Shown piece after piece: positions 34,654 through 45,934 of a DNA stretch of 64,000 bases. Origin of the DNA: Myrica gale (lineage: Eukaryota > Streptophyta > Magnoliopsida > Fagales > Myricaceae); NCBI GenBank assembly GCA_963930655.1, contig OZ005603.1:11493001-11557000 (forward strand), written 5' to 3'. Under the pieces are notes generated by a model. It did not search any database. It was not told where the DNA came from and worked only from the letters and a program-made list of their open reading frames with translations. The position numbers and the translations under genes were made by a program. Position 1 is the stretch's first letter, and every line of letters starts with the position of its first letter.

Positions 34654-35100
34654 ATGATGTAACCTGACCAGTTTGGGTTGAATCGGGTCGGTTTTGAGTC
34701 AGGATATCGGGTGATTGATTTTTTGCCACCCATAAGATTGTGAGAGGCAGGTCTGGAAAGAAGATTGACTAGTTTCAAAAAGTAAACCAATTTCAGGAAA
34801 GTAGAGCTATCTTTTACAGTTGACTGAATTGAGTTTTGGTTGACTGTATTTTACGATACTCCTTAAACAGTCGATGATGTAACCTGACCAGTTTGGGTTG
34901 AACCAAGTCGATTTTGAGTCAGGATGTCGGGTTGATTGATTTTTTTTCCACCCCTAAGATTGGGAGAGGCAGGTCAGGAAAGGTCAGGAAAGAAGATTCA
35001 CTAGTTTCAAAAAGTAAACTACTTTCACGAAAGTGGAGCTAACTTTTACGGTTGACCGAATTGAGTTTCGGTTGACCATATTTACGAGGCTCCTTAAACA
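34654..35100. repeat. Tandem duplication of about 220 bp
   Basis: Both copies begin gatgtaacctgaccagttt (about 34655 and 34877) and end at ctccttaaacagtc. The second copy contains an additional short duplication (aggtcaggaa twice near 34970-34985). Confidence 0.85.
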
Positions 35101-35145
35101 GTCTAAAGTATGAAAAAATTCTGTAAAACAAATGGATCCTTAGTC

Positions 35146-38100
35146 CAATTATATTTCAAATTCTTTTAGAGTTACAATTTTGCTTATTAAAAATTTAATA
35201 TATATATATATATATTTTGGTAACAAGGGAAATTCGCATCAGATTCGGAGTAACATAACTCAAATTGGTTGCACTTGGTAGGTTTAAAGCCACGACAAAC
35301 TCCGAAAAGACTAAGAGATATTGAAGCTTCTTGAGGATTCAGTACTAAGAGGTACATGAAAAGCAAAAAATGAGAAGGAATTAAAAGACTAGCTTGCGAC
35401 TGAAACTGTTCGAGGAAAACCTTCATTGTCTCACCCAAATTCTTCAAACCACATCATGTGTAGTCCCCCCCTCCCCCCCCATTTTCGACAACGACGCTAA
35501 GAAGGAAGCTGAGCGTGAAAGCTATAGCCAGTAGCTGTTAGCTGCCTGCCAGTTCATGACATACAAGAAGAAAATGACTTGAAGGAGGTGGGATTGCGAC
35601 CTCCGTCTATGCAATTATGGAAGTAGGTTTTGCATTGAAGTCTCGCACCTCTCAGCATCATTTCCAAGTCCAACAGAAACATTATGTTGTCTATATAGTG
35701 GCCCCCCTGGCTTTGCCCCAGCTGATAATATGTACATTAATACGGCATTGATCATCTGATCTAAAATGGAGGCAATCCAAATATAAAGAAAATATTTTCC
35801 TTGACTTTCTCTATAAAAGTTTGCAATATAATTTTCTTCAGCTTGTGCTAGTTTTTCATCTATCTTACTCCGCTGTTTCTGTTTGTTCTTGGGCAAACTA
35901 AAAATCGTACCTATTATACCCACTCTCGGGTAGCCTGAGACACTTGGAATTATATGGTTTGGGTACACAGTCCTGGATTCAATTCTTCACTAGATCAAAT
36001 TGGTGTGATTGTGGTGATATGAGAGTTGGTGAAAAATGAAGAGAGAGATGATTTGAATGAATATGTTATATTTATTATAATGAAAATGAATAGTTTAATG
36101 GGGAGAGAGATATATTATTTTGTAGTTATTTTATTAGATCAAAATTTTAGCGTTACACACAACATGGGAGGCCTCGGTGATGAATCTCTGCACTGGCCTC
36201 TCATGTTTTTGCTCGTACATTAGGTGGGCACTACTCTTAGTGGGCTCCAGCAAGTACTCAATCGGGGTTTATATAACTGTGTATACATGGAAAACTACTC
36301 AATGACTAAAACGCGTAGATTGGTACCATACATAGCAGTTTTTAGCATTAAAACAAATATTAACGCTGATGTAATAATATGTAAGAAGGGAATATATATG
36401 ACGTGGTACAAGTTGCCCACAATGTGGTCCTCATGGTAGATACGGGGGAGATTTTCTTTCTGAAACCCATAAAGAGTTTTGACCTCTGATGACATGCATG
36501 GAGGACAATTACCATATAGCCTTCCTAATATTTTCGAACTAAGCAAACTTTAGAGTTGAAGACATGTAGTAGAGACAATTAATGTCACGAGCTTTCAAAA
36601 ATTTCATTCTGGAGAAAGAAATAAAGTATATATGAAAATGGTGCCCACATACATGACTCATTTATCACAAATTGGACAACACCGGCTTCAAACGGGGTCT
36701 CAATACTATATATATATTCTTTGGAAGCGTCTATATAGTACATGGAATATGCAGAATTGTGATCAATCAAATATTGCAAATCCCCGGCAGGCAGGTATAT
36801 ATTACAGGCTATAATTGGACAATAATGGAATTTTTGTTTATACCGGCCGGCACCATAATATCAGATTGGAGGAGAAGATTAGAATTAGAGATTTGATAGA
36901 AAATCAAGGATATGCATGGGCCCGTGTGAGTAGGAAACAAAACAAATATAATTTATTCTAGTTCTATAATCAGTTATGGGTACGAACCTATGAGAATATT
37001 CGATCTAGAGAACGTTTGCTAACCTGGAATTTTGGAGAAAACAAAAAAAAAAATCATTCAAAAGAAAATGCCATTTTGAAGTTTTATCTGCTTGCGTAGG
37101 CGGAGATCCGTATTTTCTGAATCCTTATATAGATATATATAAGTAACAGCACATAGAAACAGTCAAAATATTCCAAACGTGTATTTTGTATATACTATAG
37201 CACGATAAAGTTCTAGTGTCCTCTTGGTGTGTGACAATTCAAAGAAATTGTCCATAATCTAGTAGGGTCTTGCTGATTGATTGGGCAACGTCCAGCAAAG
37301 GGACTTGACTAGCCACCTTGACCCTTAGGAAATCAGATTGCTTACAAGCACATCGAGATTGGACAGCACATATGTCGCCATATCTCTATCATATTTGTGC
37401 TAAAAGTTTTTGTACCCAATTAAAGAAGCAAATTGTACATAAAGTTTTTGTACCAAATAAAGGGAGAGAGATAAAGGGTACGCAAGTTACATAAAAAGAG
37501 AGAGATAAAGTGTATGCAAGTGAAGTTTATGTAAATCTATGTTGTTATATATTGAGGTTCTCTATATTCTATTGTCTAATTTTATATATGGTCCAATTTG
37601 AAGAAAGAAAAATACAGTATTATATTTAATGTTGTAGAACCACATGCACTAAACCCAATAATTTAATACATACAACATCAAACATTGTAGGTACTTCACA
37701 TGTTATATATGTCTATATCTAAATTGGATCATTTAACTTCGACAACAAATCATGGAGGATCTTCATGATCAGTTGCTCACTCAAGTTTAAAATGGTCACA
37801 TGACATATTTTCTAGAATAACGATTAAGCGATTAAATTTTTTTATAATCCCTTTATATGCATTAATTAAACGTTAGAGACAAAACTGACAATCTAATCGA
37901 GTGTCATAACATGATAGAATCCCAAATTGTCAAAGTTTCCCGTACGGATCTACGAATTATATGATTAGGGTCAACCGTCCATTCTTCATTAACAAATATC
38001 AAATTAAGAAGCAAACAAACAATTAGGTATACCGTGGATTAGAGTCGTGTTGGCCATTTGTACTTACGAGGTAACGTGCATAATGTTTCCCCATATCTAG

Positions 38101-38879
38101 GTTATAACATTACGCATTTTCCGTGCTATAGAACGGCATCATGTCATGGCAGTTTTTTTTACATGTCATGCCGGGGTGGGTATAGGAAAGTGACATGTTC
38201 TCTGCAACACAAGTACTGACAAGTAAAACGAAGAGTAGAGTGGGTTATGACACATCGCTAGCCAGCTTGCTCGCTCGAGTGGGATGACTTGGAAGGCCGG
38301 GGAGGGATCGAAAGCAGATTTTGGAAGTGGGTATAAGAAGATAGAGTGGGTGAAGTCAAGTGTTGAACACCTAAAGGATTAGGAAAAGGTGGTTATCGCA
38401 AAGGGGGCTGGGGATGTAGTCATGGAGGACACCAAGATCCAAGCTATATATATATATATATATTCATGAATCATCATATGTGGTGGATCTTCAACTAAAG
38501 AAACGGAAACGAATTGATATGTCTGCAATGCCGAAGGCTTCTTCTATTGTATTGTTACCATAAATGACTCGAGGAGTCGGGAGATGGAGGCCGATTCGAT
38601 GTCACGTGGCGGCCGCCTTCACCTTTATCACAACCTATAGTGACACAGTTATACACGTTTCTAATAATGCAAGAAAAAAAGAAAAAAAGAAAGAGAAGAA
38701 AATGATTAGAGAGAGAGGTGGGGCCATATTGGAGTGGCTGCTATATGCAATAGATCAGAAGGAGCAGATTTTGTTTGTGTGGGAAAGAGTAAGTTGATGT
38801 TATTATAAGTCTCAACAGATAAGTGTAGACAAGCAACCTCTGGTCCAGTCTCCGGTGACCATAGCTAGTGATAAAACTC
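35146..38879. other. AT-rich intergenic region
   Basis: It contains short (AT)n tracts (35198-35216 and about 38445-38463) and no recognisable gene. A minus-strand open stretch at 35615-35968 has no family match that I know. Some upstream AGAMOUS regulatory DNA could lie here, but nothing specific can be read. Confidence 0.45.
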
Positions 38880-38887
38880 CTACTAGT

Positions 38888-39652
38888 CAATGGCGGACGC
38901 AAGAGGTGGCAAGCCCGGGCTGCTGCCCCTTGGCCCCTCAGTTCTGTCATTTTTATTTTATTTTATTACATGTATTTGCCCTCAGGCGGGCCAGGCCCGT
39001 CCCCCATGAAATCTTTCCAGTGGACTATCTCAAAGACACTGAAAAAACTCGTCTAAAATTGGACCAAATGGACTTATGGATGATCTCAAAAATCTCACGA
39101 GTCTTGAACTCGTTTGCGCACCTATCTGCGCAGTGGGCCGTGTCTCATTCTTTTAGTGGGCACATACCATTTTCGATTCTCTCTTCTTTTTGGAAGTTTG
39201 ATGGGTTTGACCCACCATGAACTTTGCTCTATTTGTTATTTCTAATCTATTTTATTTCCTAAAAAATAATCATTGTATATCATTAATTACCTAGCGAAAA
39301 AGAATGTCAATAGATTTATTGAATAAAGGCTTTGCCTCTGTGTCTCCTTCCATTTGTGTCACTGTCTTAAAAGATGATTGATAGGAAATACAAATATAGC
39401 AAAACTACCAAGAGACACTGGAGTTATACAAACAAGATCTAGTGGATTGTTGGTTGATGTTTGAAGGTGGTTTTGGTGAATTGTTGGAGATTGGAGGTCA
39501 GGGCTCATGTTGGTACGTGTATTTCAATATTTTTAATCCTTAATTTTTGATATTTTAATTTTAAGACATTTTTTGCATTACGTAAGAATTTTTTTTGTCA
39601 TTTCGCCGTAAGAATTTGTCTCCCCTCAACTTGAGTCCTAGTTCCGCCACTA
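38888..39652. mobile_element. hAT-type element, 765 bp
   Basis: The left end is caatggcggac and the right end reverse-complements to tagtggcggaa. Flanking octamers ctactagt (38880-38887) and ctactggt (39653-39660) match at seven of eight positions, fitting a hAT target duplication with one later mutation. The interior is AT-rich with short, broken frames and no recognisable transposase. Confidence 0.65.
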
Positions 39653-40494
39653 CTACTGGTCATTTTTTTAGAGCTTTTCTCCGCCGAAGGTGAAGCTTAC
39701 TATGTAAGATTTCGGTACACGACCAACATGAATGAGCTCAACATCAACTGGCGCTCGTCTCTCCCAACTTGGAGCTAATCGGACTACAAAAACATTGACT
39801 TTTAGTGACAAAAAATTTTGTCACTAAAATTATTAGTGACGAAATTTTTTCGTTACGAGCTCCGTCAGTGAAAGAGCGTCACAAAATGTATTTCGTGACA
39901 AAACCCGAATTTCGTTACTAAAATTTTTTAGTGACAAAAAAATTTCGTCACTAAATCTAATGATCGATCAGTACTTTTACCGATCGGTCGGTGAGAACGT
40001 AGTGATAGATCGGTTGAAACGGCGATCGATCGGTCATTTAATTCAGCGATGAAACGTTGATTAAGTAGCTGATCGATCGGTGAGAGCGTAGTGATGGATC
40101 GGTGAGAACGTAGTGATGGATCGGTCATTTATTTCAGCGATAGAACGTTGATTAAGTAACCAATCGATCGTTTACGTTACTGATCGATCAGTAATTTTTT
40201 CTTTTTAATATTGACGATCGAACAATGGTATTGAACGATGAATCGATTTAACAACAATCGATCGATCGCTGAAGATGCTGATCGAACAGTGGTAACAGAA
40301 TCAGTTTTTAAAAAAAAATAATAATCACAGAAAATATTATATAACACATACTAATATAATAACAATACAATACTCACATTAAAAAACATCAATAATAATA
40401 AATAGTGATCCGTAATTAAATTGAAAATAATATCGTAATAATAATACATAATCACAAAGCTATTAAAACATACATGCATCTACTTTTTTGAACC

Positions 40495-40790
40495 CTTAAA
40501 CTGGCTGAATAGTCGCTTTGACATGTCGCTCATTTTATTCTTCATTACATATGACATTTTCTTCTCCAGCTCCTTTGATATTTCTGCCCGTAAGCGCTCT
40601 TGCACTTTTCGCATGTGCTCTTGTTCCTATTGCATGCGCTCCTTCTGCTCCACTCGCATACGCTCTTCGTGCTCCACTTGCATGTGCTCTTGCTCCCTTT
40701 TCATGTGCTCCACCCGCTACTCCTCACGGTGGTTCCTCAGTGTGGCATCTTTCGACAGCATCTCCTCCCAGTCCTTAAGCACACGCACCA
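40495..40790 (-). pseudogene. Broken coiled-coil ORF of the CACTA-like element
   Basis: The minus strand reads a highly charged heptad-like stretch, with EHMKREQEHMQVEHEERMRV, then KVQERLRAEISKELEKKMSY, ending FSQFKGSKK and a stop. Two internal stop codons interrupt it. Such Glu/Gln/Arg-rich coiled coils are common near the C terminus of plant Ptta/En/Spm transposase proteins, so I infer it is that tail. No catalytic domain remains. Confidence 0.5.
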
Positions 40791-41159
40791 GCGCTGGGGG
40801 TCGATGCCATCAACGATACTTGTATGACGTCATACACCAATGCTAGTAGTATACCCAAATACCGAACTCGTTCAACCACTAATACACAATCTCAAACTGT
40901 CCAAATTTTGGGCAATTCAAGGGTTATTACGCGATAAACGTATATTTATTGCGTCCTAACCCTTGAATGGGTCTAAGGGTACACACGTTGTATCCAAAAA
41001 ATATAACTCAAACAAAACAAATAAAAAACACTTTAACATTCATCCTCCATGCTTCTCAAACTACATAATTTATTTTCAGAACTCAAGCACTTCAATAATC
41101 AAACATCTAAATAAATATAAATGCTACACATCATCAATAATTTGCAACAAAACTTGCGT

Positions 41160-42780
41160 GAAACACCGATCAATCGGTACAAATATGACGATCGATCGTC
41201 AGACAACCATCTAGCAGACGATCGATCGTTTAAAACACAACGATCGATCGGTTGTATACATCTAACAGTCAATCGATCGTCACTTATTAGTGATCGATCG
41301 TCAATTACCCAGATCGATAACACCTTGCAAACCCTCCCCACACACTCAAATCCACAACCAAATCACTCTCAAATCATCCTCATTCAATACTCATTGCAAT
41401 GTACATATTAAAAACATCATAATAAGCTCTAATCATCACAAATTAAATCCACAATACCCACAAATACCCAAATCAAACAAATCATCAAATAACCAACCAA
41501 ATCGTTCATATATCGTAATGTACGTAGAGTATATTACCTCTTGCACGATATCAACACCAAAACGAACAAAATCTCACAAATTTCGCCAAATGTTTTCAAT
41601 ATTCACTCGGTTAAAAAATCAATGAATATGAGCTCGGGCTTCCTCTTAATCTATTCTAAACACTCTCACCACTAAAAGAACGGTATTTGGACTAAGTTTG
41701 AGAGAAAAAGAGCTCATTGCCGCAAGCCTTCGTTCTCCTCGTTTCTGTGGGTTTTTTTTCACTTCACCCACAGCCTTAGAGCATTTAGGCATTTCAAGCA
41801 CGATAAACACCGATCGATCGGTATTCATACCGATCGATCGCCTTGTCAGCTTTAAAATTCCCGCTAAGTTTTCAAACGATCGATCGCAATTTTGACGATC
41901 GATCGGGCAACGAATTCAAAACGACGACGGATGTGAGCGATCGATCGGTGACTTACCGATCGATCGTTAAACCTATTTATTAAAAAAATGATTTTTAACC
42001 TAACAAATGAAATAATTATTAAAATTATTTTACTTAAAATTTTATTTTAATACATATCTCATACTAATAACTTATAATCATGTGTTAAATACGCTTTATA
42101 TCATTATTTTATGACATCTTAGTACATTGATCATACTAACTCTTACAAAATGTTTATTTGATGTAACATGTACAACTTGTACATGCTTTCCTAAATATTA
42201 ATAAAGTATACTTGATATGTTGTTATGTAATATAAACATATCTTAACGTACCTTGTTAACATATATTTTGTATTTCTAATTATTTAAGTGCATATTATTC
42301 AATCACAAATGTTTAATCATAAAATTTACATACCGATCGATCGTCAATGTTAACCGATCGATCGCCTTTTGCATTTAAAACAACACCGTGCGAATTGATC
42401 GACCGCTTTATATGAACGATCGATCGCTTCGTCTAACGAAAACGACGACGCATACTGACGATCGATCAGTGTGTCTGTACCGATTGATCGTTATGCATAA
42501 TAAAAACGACGACGTCCTTGATGATTGATCAATTCAATATAAACGATCGATCGGTATATTAAAAATATCTAAACGACACCGTACTTAAACGATCGATCAC
42601 CTAAATCACCGATCGATCAGTTATCTTAAAATTTAGAAAGATTTTCTATGACGCATGCTGATCGATCTTCATATCGTAGCGATGGATCGGTTATGATGAA
42701 CGATCGATCCGTTTTAAAAGCCACGTGTTTATTGATAACCGATCGATTGGTATATAAACAACGATCGATCGGTTGGAGTG
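41160..42780. repeat. Array of GATCGATC palindromes
   Basis: At least twenty copies of a 10-bp core, usually (a/c)CGATCGATCG(g/t), occur singly or in pairs about 20 bp apart, often beside acgacgacg. Another group of about six lies at 39961-40290. Their subterminal position suggests transposase-binding sites. Confidence 0.85.
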
Positions 42781-42850
42781 ACGACGTAATTTCCTCTCCA
42801 AAACTCTTTGCATTTAGTGATGGAGCATTTCGTCACAAAACTATTTGGAC

Positions 42851-45470
42851 CCTAACTGGTTGGCTCATCTTCTCTACAGAGTCTAACTAGTCCTTTAGAA
42901 TATATAACTGAGGTCTTTGAAACTCCTTGATTAATGATAAAAAAATTGTAATCTTCTTACCAATGAGCCAAACCTTCCAACGACAATAGCCCTTTAAGTA
43001 TTGTTTCTGTTTTGCCATAAATTAAGCAATAAATTCCTCCAAAAAAAAAATAGAGAGCCCGTGCAAATTCCTTAATTACACAGGTCTCAGTCTCTCGATA
43101 GCTAAGTGGTTAGCCAGCAAATAAGTCAAAGCCTACAGATAACAGTTTACACTACAATATACTAGCTAGACCACAACAAATCGATAGAACGTCCTGCTAC
43201 AAATCCATTTAGACACTCCATAAAACAGGGATGCAATGCTTTGATTATCCAATATTTCTTAATGGTAATTTTATAACCATGATTTTTATCCGTCAAATAA
43301 GAGTATCAAATAAGTTTCGAAGATACAGTCTTTTTTTTTTTCTTAAAAAAAAACCATTACTTAACTCCCCACATTATTTGTTTCAACCTGATACTGTCCT
43401 GATTGGGGGGGTGATATTGATTAGATTATGTTTGTGAACAAACTGTTTTAGACCCAAATAACTTAGAGGGGGTGAATAGGTATTTAAAAATAAATGCACA
43501 ATTTAATACGATGAATGTATCACAAAGAATGCACCTTAAAACCTATAATTAAATCTGCAATTATACAACTCTATAAAATAAATATTCAAAATTAAATCAT
43601 GCACTTAGACTTTTTCTAATAACATTCAGATGGTCTCTAATGAATAGAAAAACTCCAAAAACATAATACACTTATATAAATTCTTTGCTGTAAAAATTAT
43701 ACTAACAGGCAGTAAAGTACTTTAAATTCCAGCAATGAAATACTCACATCAGATTCAATATAACACAAGATATCATTATTTCCACTACTATAAAATCATC
43801 AATATATCTTGTAAAGTTAATGCAACTTACAGATCTTTTCTTTACCTTAAACCGTCTTGTGAACTGATAAAGATATCACTTGATAGTGAATCTTGAAACT
43901 CTTTCACACAAGATTTGTTAGCGATTAACAACGTAATAGACAAATTACATAATAATAAACGATAATCACACACACAAGACACCGATTTGTTGACGAAGAG
44001 AAACTCTCAAACAAAAACCTATTTGACAGAAAAACTCTCCGGGACCTCGTCCAGAACGGAACTTCACTAGGGATACGACCTCGGTTACAACGTGATCTTA
44101 TAGATCTAACAAACCAGTTATTCTACAGTACACGCAACCTTACTCAAGATACCTTCTTGAATCTGCCTTTGCAGGGGATGAAGACCTTCGATCCCAGCCA
44201 CTCCCAAGTTACTCTTCACAGCAAACCCACTTGAGCCACTCAAGCTACCACGATTCCGTCCAAGAACGTTCAACCGTCCGGTGTTCGAAATTCCTCAATG
44301 ACAGATGAGGACAAGTGATCAACACCCAAGGATTCTTGAGATCTGGAAGTATTCTTCAAGATGAATCCTCACAACATGAAAGATCAAAGCAAGAGAAGAC
44401 TAGATCTAGAGTTTCGGCACTTTTTGGATCTCATTCAACTAATCTTGATTTCTTCAATTCTGTTTCTCTAGATACTTTAGTCAGGTACGTACTGCCTCTT
44501 TTATCCACTTTTTCTTCTTTTTCACGAGCCTCCAAGTCTCTCTTTTCTGTTACACGTGGGAAACTTTTTCATTTAAAATAGACTTGTTGTTTCTGCGCTC
44601 CAGTTAAACTATTACAGACCACAGGTGAACTCTGAAGCAGACTACTCATTTAAGAAGCTTCTCCTTTGACCTTACTTTCTCATGCTCTCAAGATATTTAC
44701 AAGTAAACGTTTGTCACAAAATCATGTCAATCCAAAATGGTTCCATCAGTTTGGATTTCACGGAGAAAATAATGTCCCTCGAAACATGGATCAATTGCCT
44801 TGGAGTAGATCCATGCAGTATCCTGCTGCTCTTTTTGGAATCAATATTCTAACAACTAAGACAATTGATATGTACTGAAAATAACTCATTTTCTTTTCTT
44901 GACACAGACCATTGAGGCCTATAAACCTAATTGCTTATAACAATGATGAGATTAGAAGTACAATATCTTAAATTCATGCTACAAGATAAAAGTAGACAGA
45001 AAACATACTCTTCGTTTGCTGTTGTTTTTCTTTCATTCTCTAATGCAAAGGTATGGAATATATAATTCAGAAGGAAAACGACACTCGTTGTTCGTTTCTA
45101 TTTATCTCTCATTTTTTTATGTTGAAATTTTTTAACTTGGGACTTATAATTAGCTCAACGTCTCAGTCACCAGCTAAAGAATCCTTACAGAAGTCCCTTT
45201 CATCTCTCTCTCTCTCTTCCCTAATGCACTCGTCATTCACACCAGAGACACAAAATCCAAAAGAAAAAAAAAAAAGAGGAAGAGTGCTCTTGATTTCCAT
45301 CTTTAGCCTTTATCTCTTCTCCTCCCAGCTCCATCTCGGCCTCTACTTACCACGTAACCTGAAAACAACGGAACCCCCCTTCCCAAAACCAAAAGCAAAG
45401 CATAAAAAATAATAGTTATAGGTCGAGATTTTTGTGAAATAGTAATAATGGATGAGACGTCTTTTTCAGC
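42851..45470. other. Region upstream of AGAMOUS, no gene seen
   Basis: 42.9-43.4 kb is AT-rich. Around 43450, agagggggtgaataggta resembles a common edge of plant dispersed repeats. 43.9-44.4 kb has GC-richer DNA with short frames lacking recognisable domains. A CT run near 45205-45225 is close to the gene. Distal promoter elements of AGAMOUS are likely here but not identified. Confidence 0.45.
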
Positions 45471-45472
45471 TT

Positions 45473-45479
45473 TATAAAT
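45473..45479 (+). promoter_or_regulatory. AG: Putative AGAMOUS TATA box
   Basis: tataaat in agctttataaattccc lies about 30 bp before a C/T-rich presumptive start region near 45505. Confidence 0.5.
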
Positions 45480-45504
45480 TCCCATCTCTAAGCCCACCTT
45501 GCTT

Positions 45505-45563
45505 CAGTTTCCTGCATCTTTCCCTCTCCAGATTTGTGGCGCAAGAAGAGAGAAAGACCTAAG
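45505..45563 (+). other. AG: AGAMOUS 5' UTR exon
   Basis: The inferred leader exon ends at aagacctaag|gtattc (45563). A 5' UTR intron (45564-45925) follows, with acceptor ttgtttcag just before the ATG-bearing exon. A 5' UTR intron is typical of AGAMOUS-lineage genes. The start position is approximate. Confidence 0.55.
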
Positions 45564-45934
45564 GTATTCTAACCTTAATTTCCGTTTCTTCCCTTTGTAT
45601 CTTGTCCTGGTTTGTCAGCAAAATACTGAACCAATTGTCTCAAGACAAATTTCAAGTGGTTCAAGTCTTCTGGGTCAATGAGCTTCTTCCGCTTGAGACC
45701 CAGATTAGCCAGCAAACGGACTTCGTTTCAGTAACAAGAACCTACGAGAAAGGATTCTGAATTTGAAGCTCACAACCTGTTGAAGTTGCAGAAGTTACTC
45801 TGAAGATTCCAGTTATTTTCCATCAATAATTGTTGCCACCACAACATAAGAAAATGTTTTCAGATAATACATATATTTGTTTTCTTCTGGTTGAATATTT
45901 CTTCATCTGTTTCTTCTTGTTTCAGCTAGCGACC

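Larger units (their letters stand above)
33631..35145. mobile_element. Probable TIR element carrying satellites
   Basis: The left edge reads gggtccgtttgttt; the right edge reads aaaacaaatggatcc, whose reverse complement is ggatccatttgtttt. These imperfect inverted ends enclose a 117-bp tandem array and a duplicated block of about 220 bp. No transposase is present. A target duplication was not identified, so the call is tentative. Confidence 0.4.
39782..42850. mobile_element. CACTA-like (En/Spm) element remnant
   Basis: The left terminus reads gactacaaaaacattgactt, then ttagtgac, close to the plant CACTA consensus end. Next come inverted tagtgac/gtcacta words (39800-39960). Subterminal clusters of GATCGATC palindromes lie on both sides (39961-40290, 41160-41300, 41805-41970, 42330-42780). 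The right end is not recognisable; similarity-like motifs stop near 42840 (catttcgtcacaaaac). Coding capacity is restricted to a broken minus-strand coiled coil. Confidence 0.6.

Noticed and set aside
35615-35968. Minus-strand 117-aa ORF
   Set aside because: No family recognised and no supporting signals; compatible with chance in this length of sequence.
40518-40846. Plus-strand Ala/Cys/Ser-rich ORFs
   Set aside because: They are shadows of the minus-strand coiled-coil remnant of the CACTA-like element.
41160-42780. CRISPR-like or clustered-repeat defence array
   Set aside because: The repeated word is only about 10 bp, self-complementary and irregularly spaced inside a plant DNA transposon; no cas-like genes exist here.
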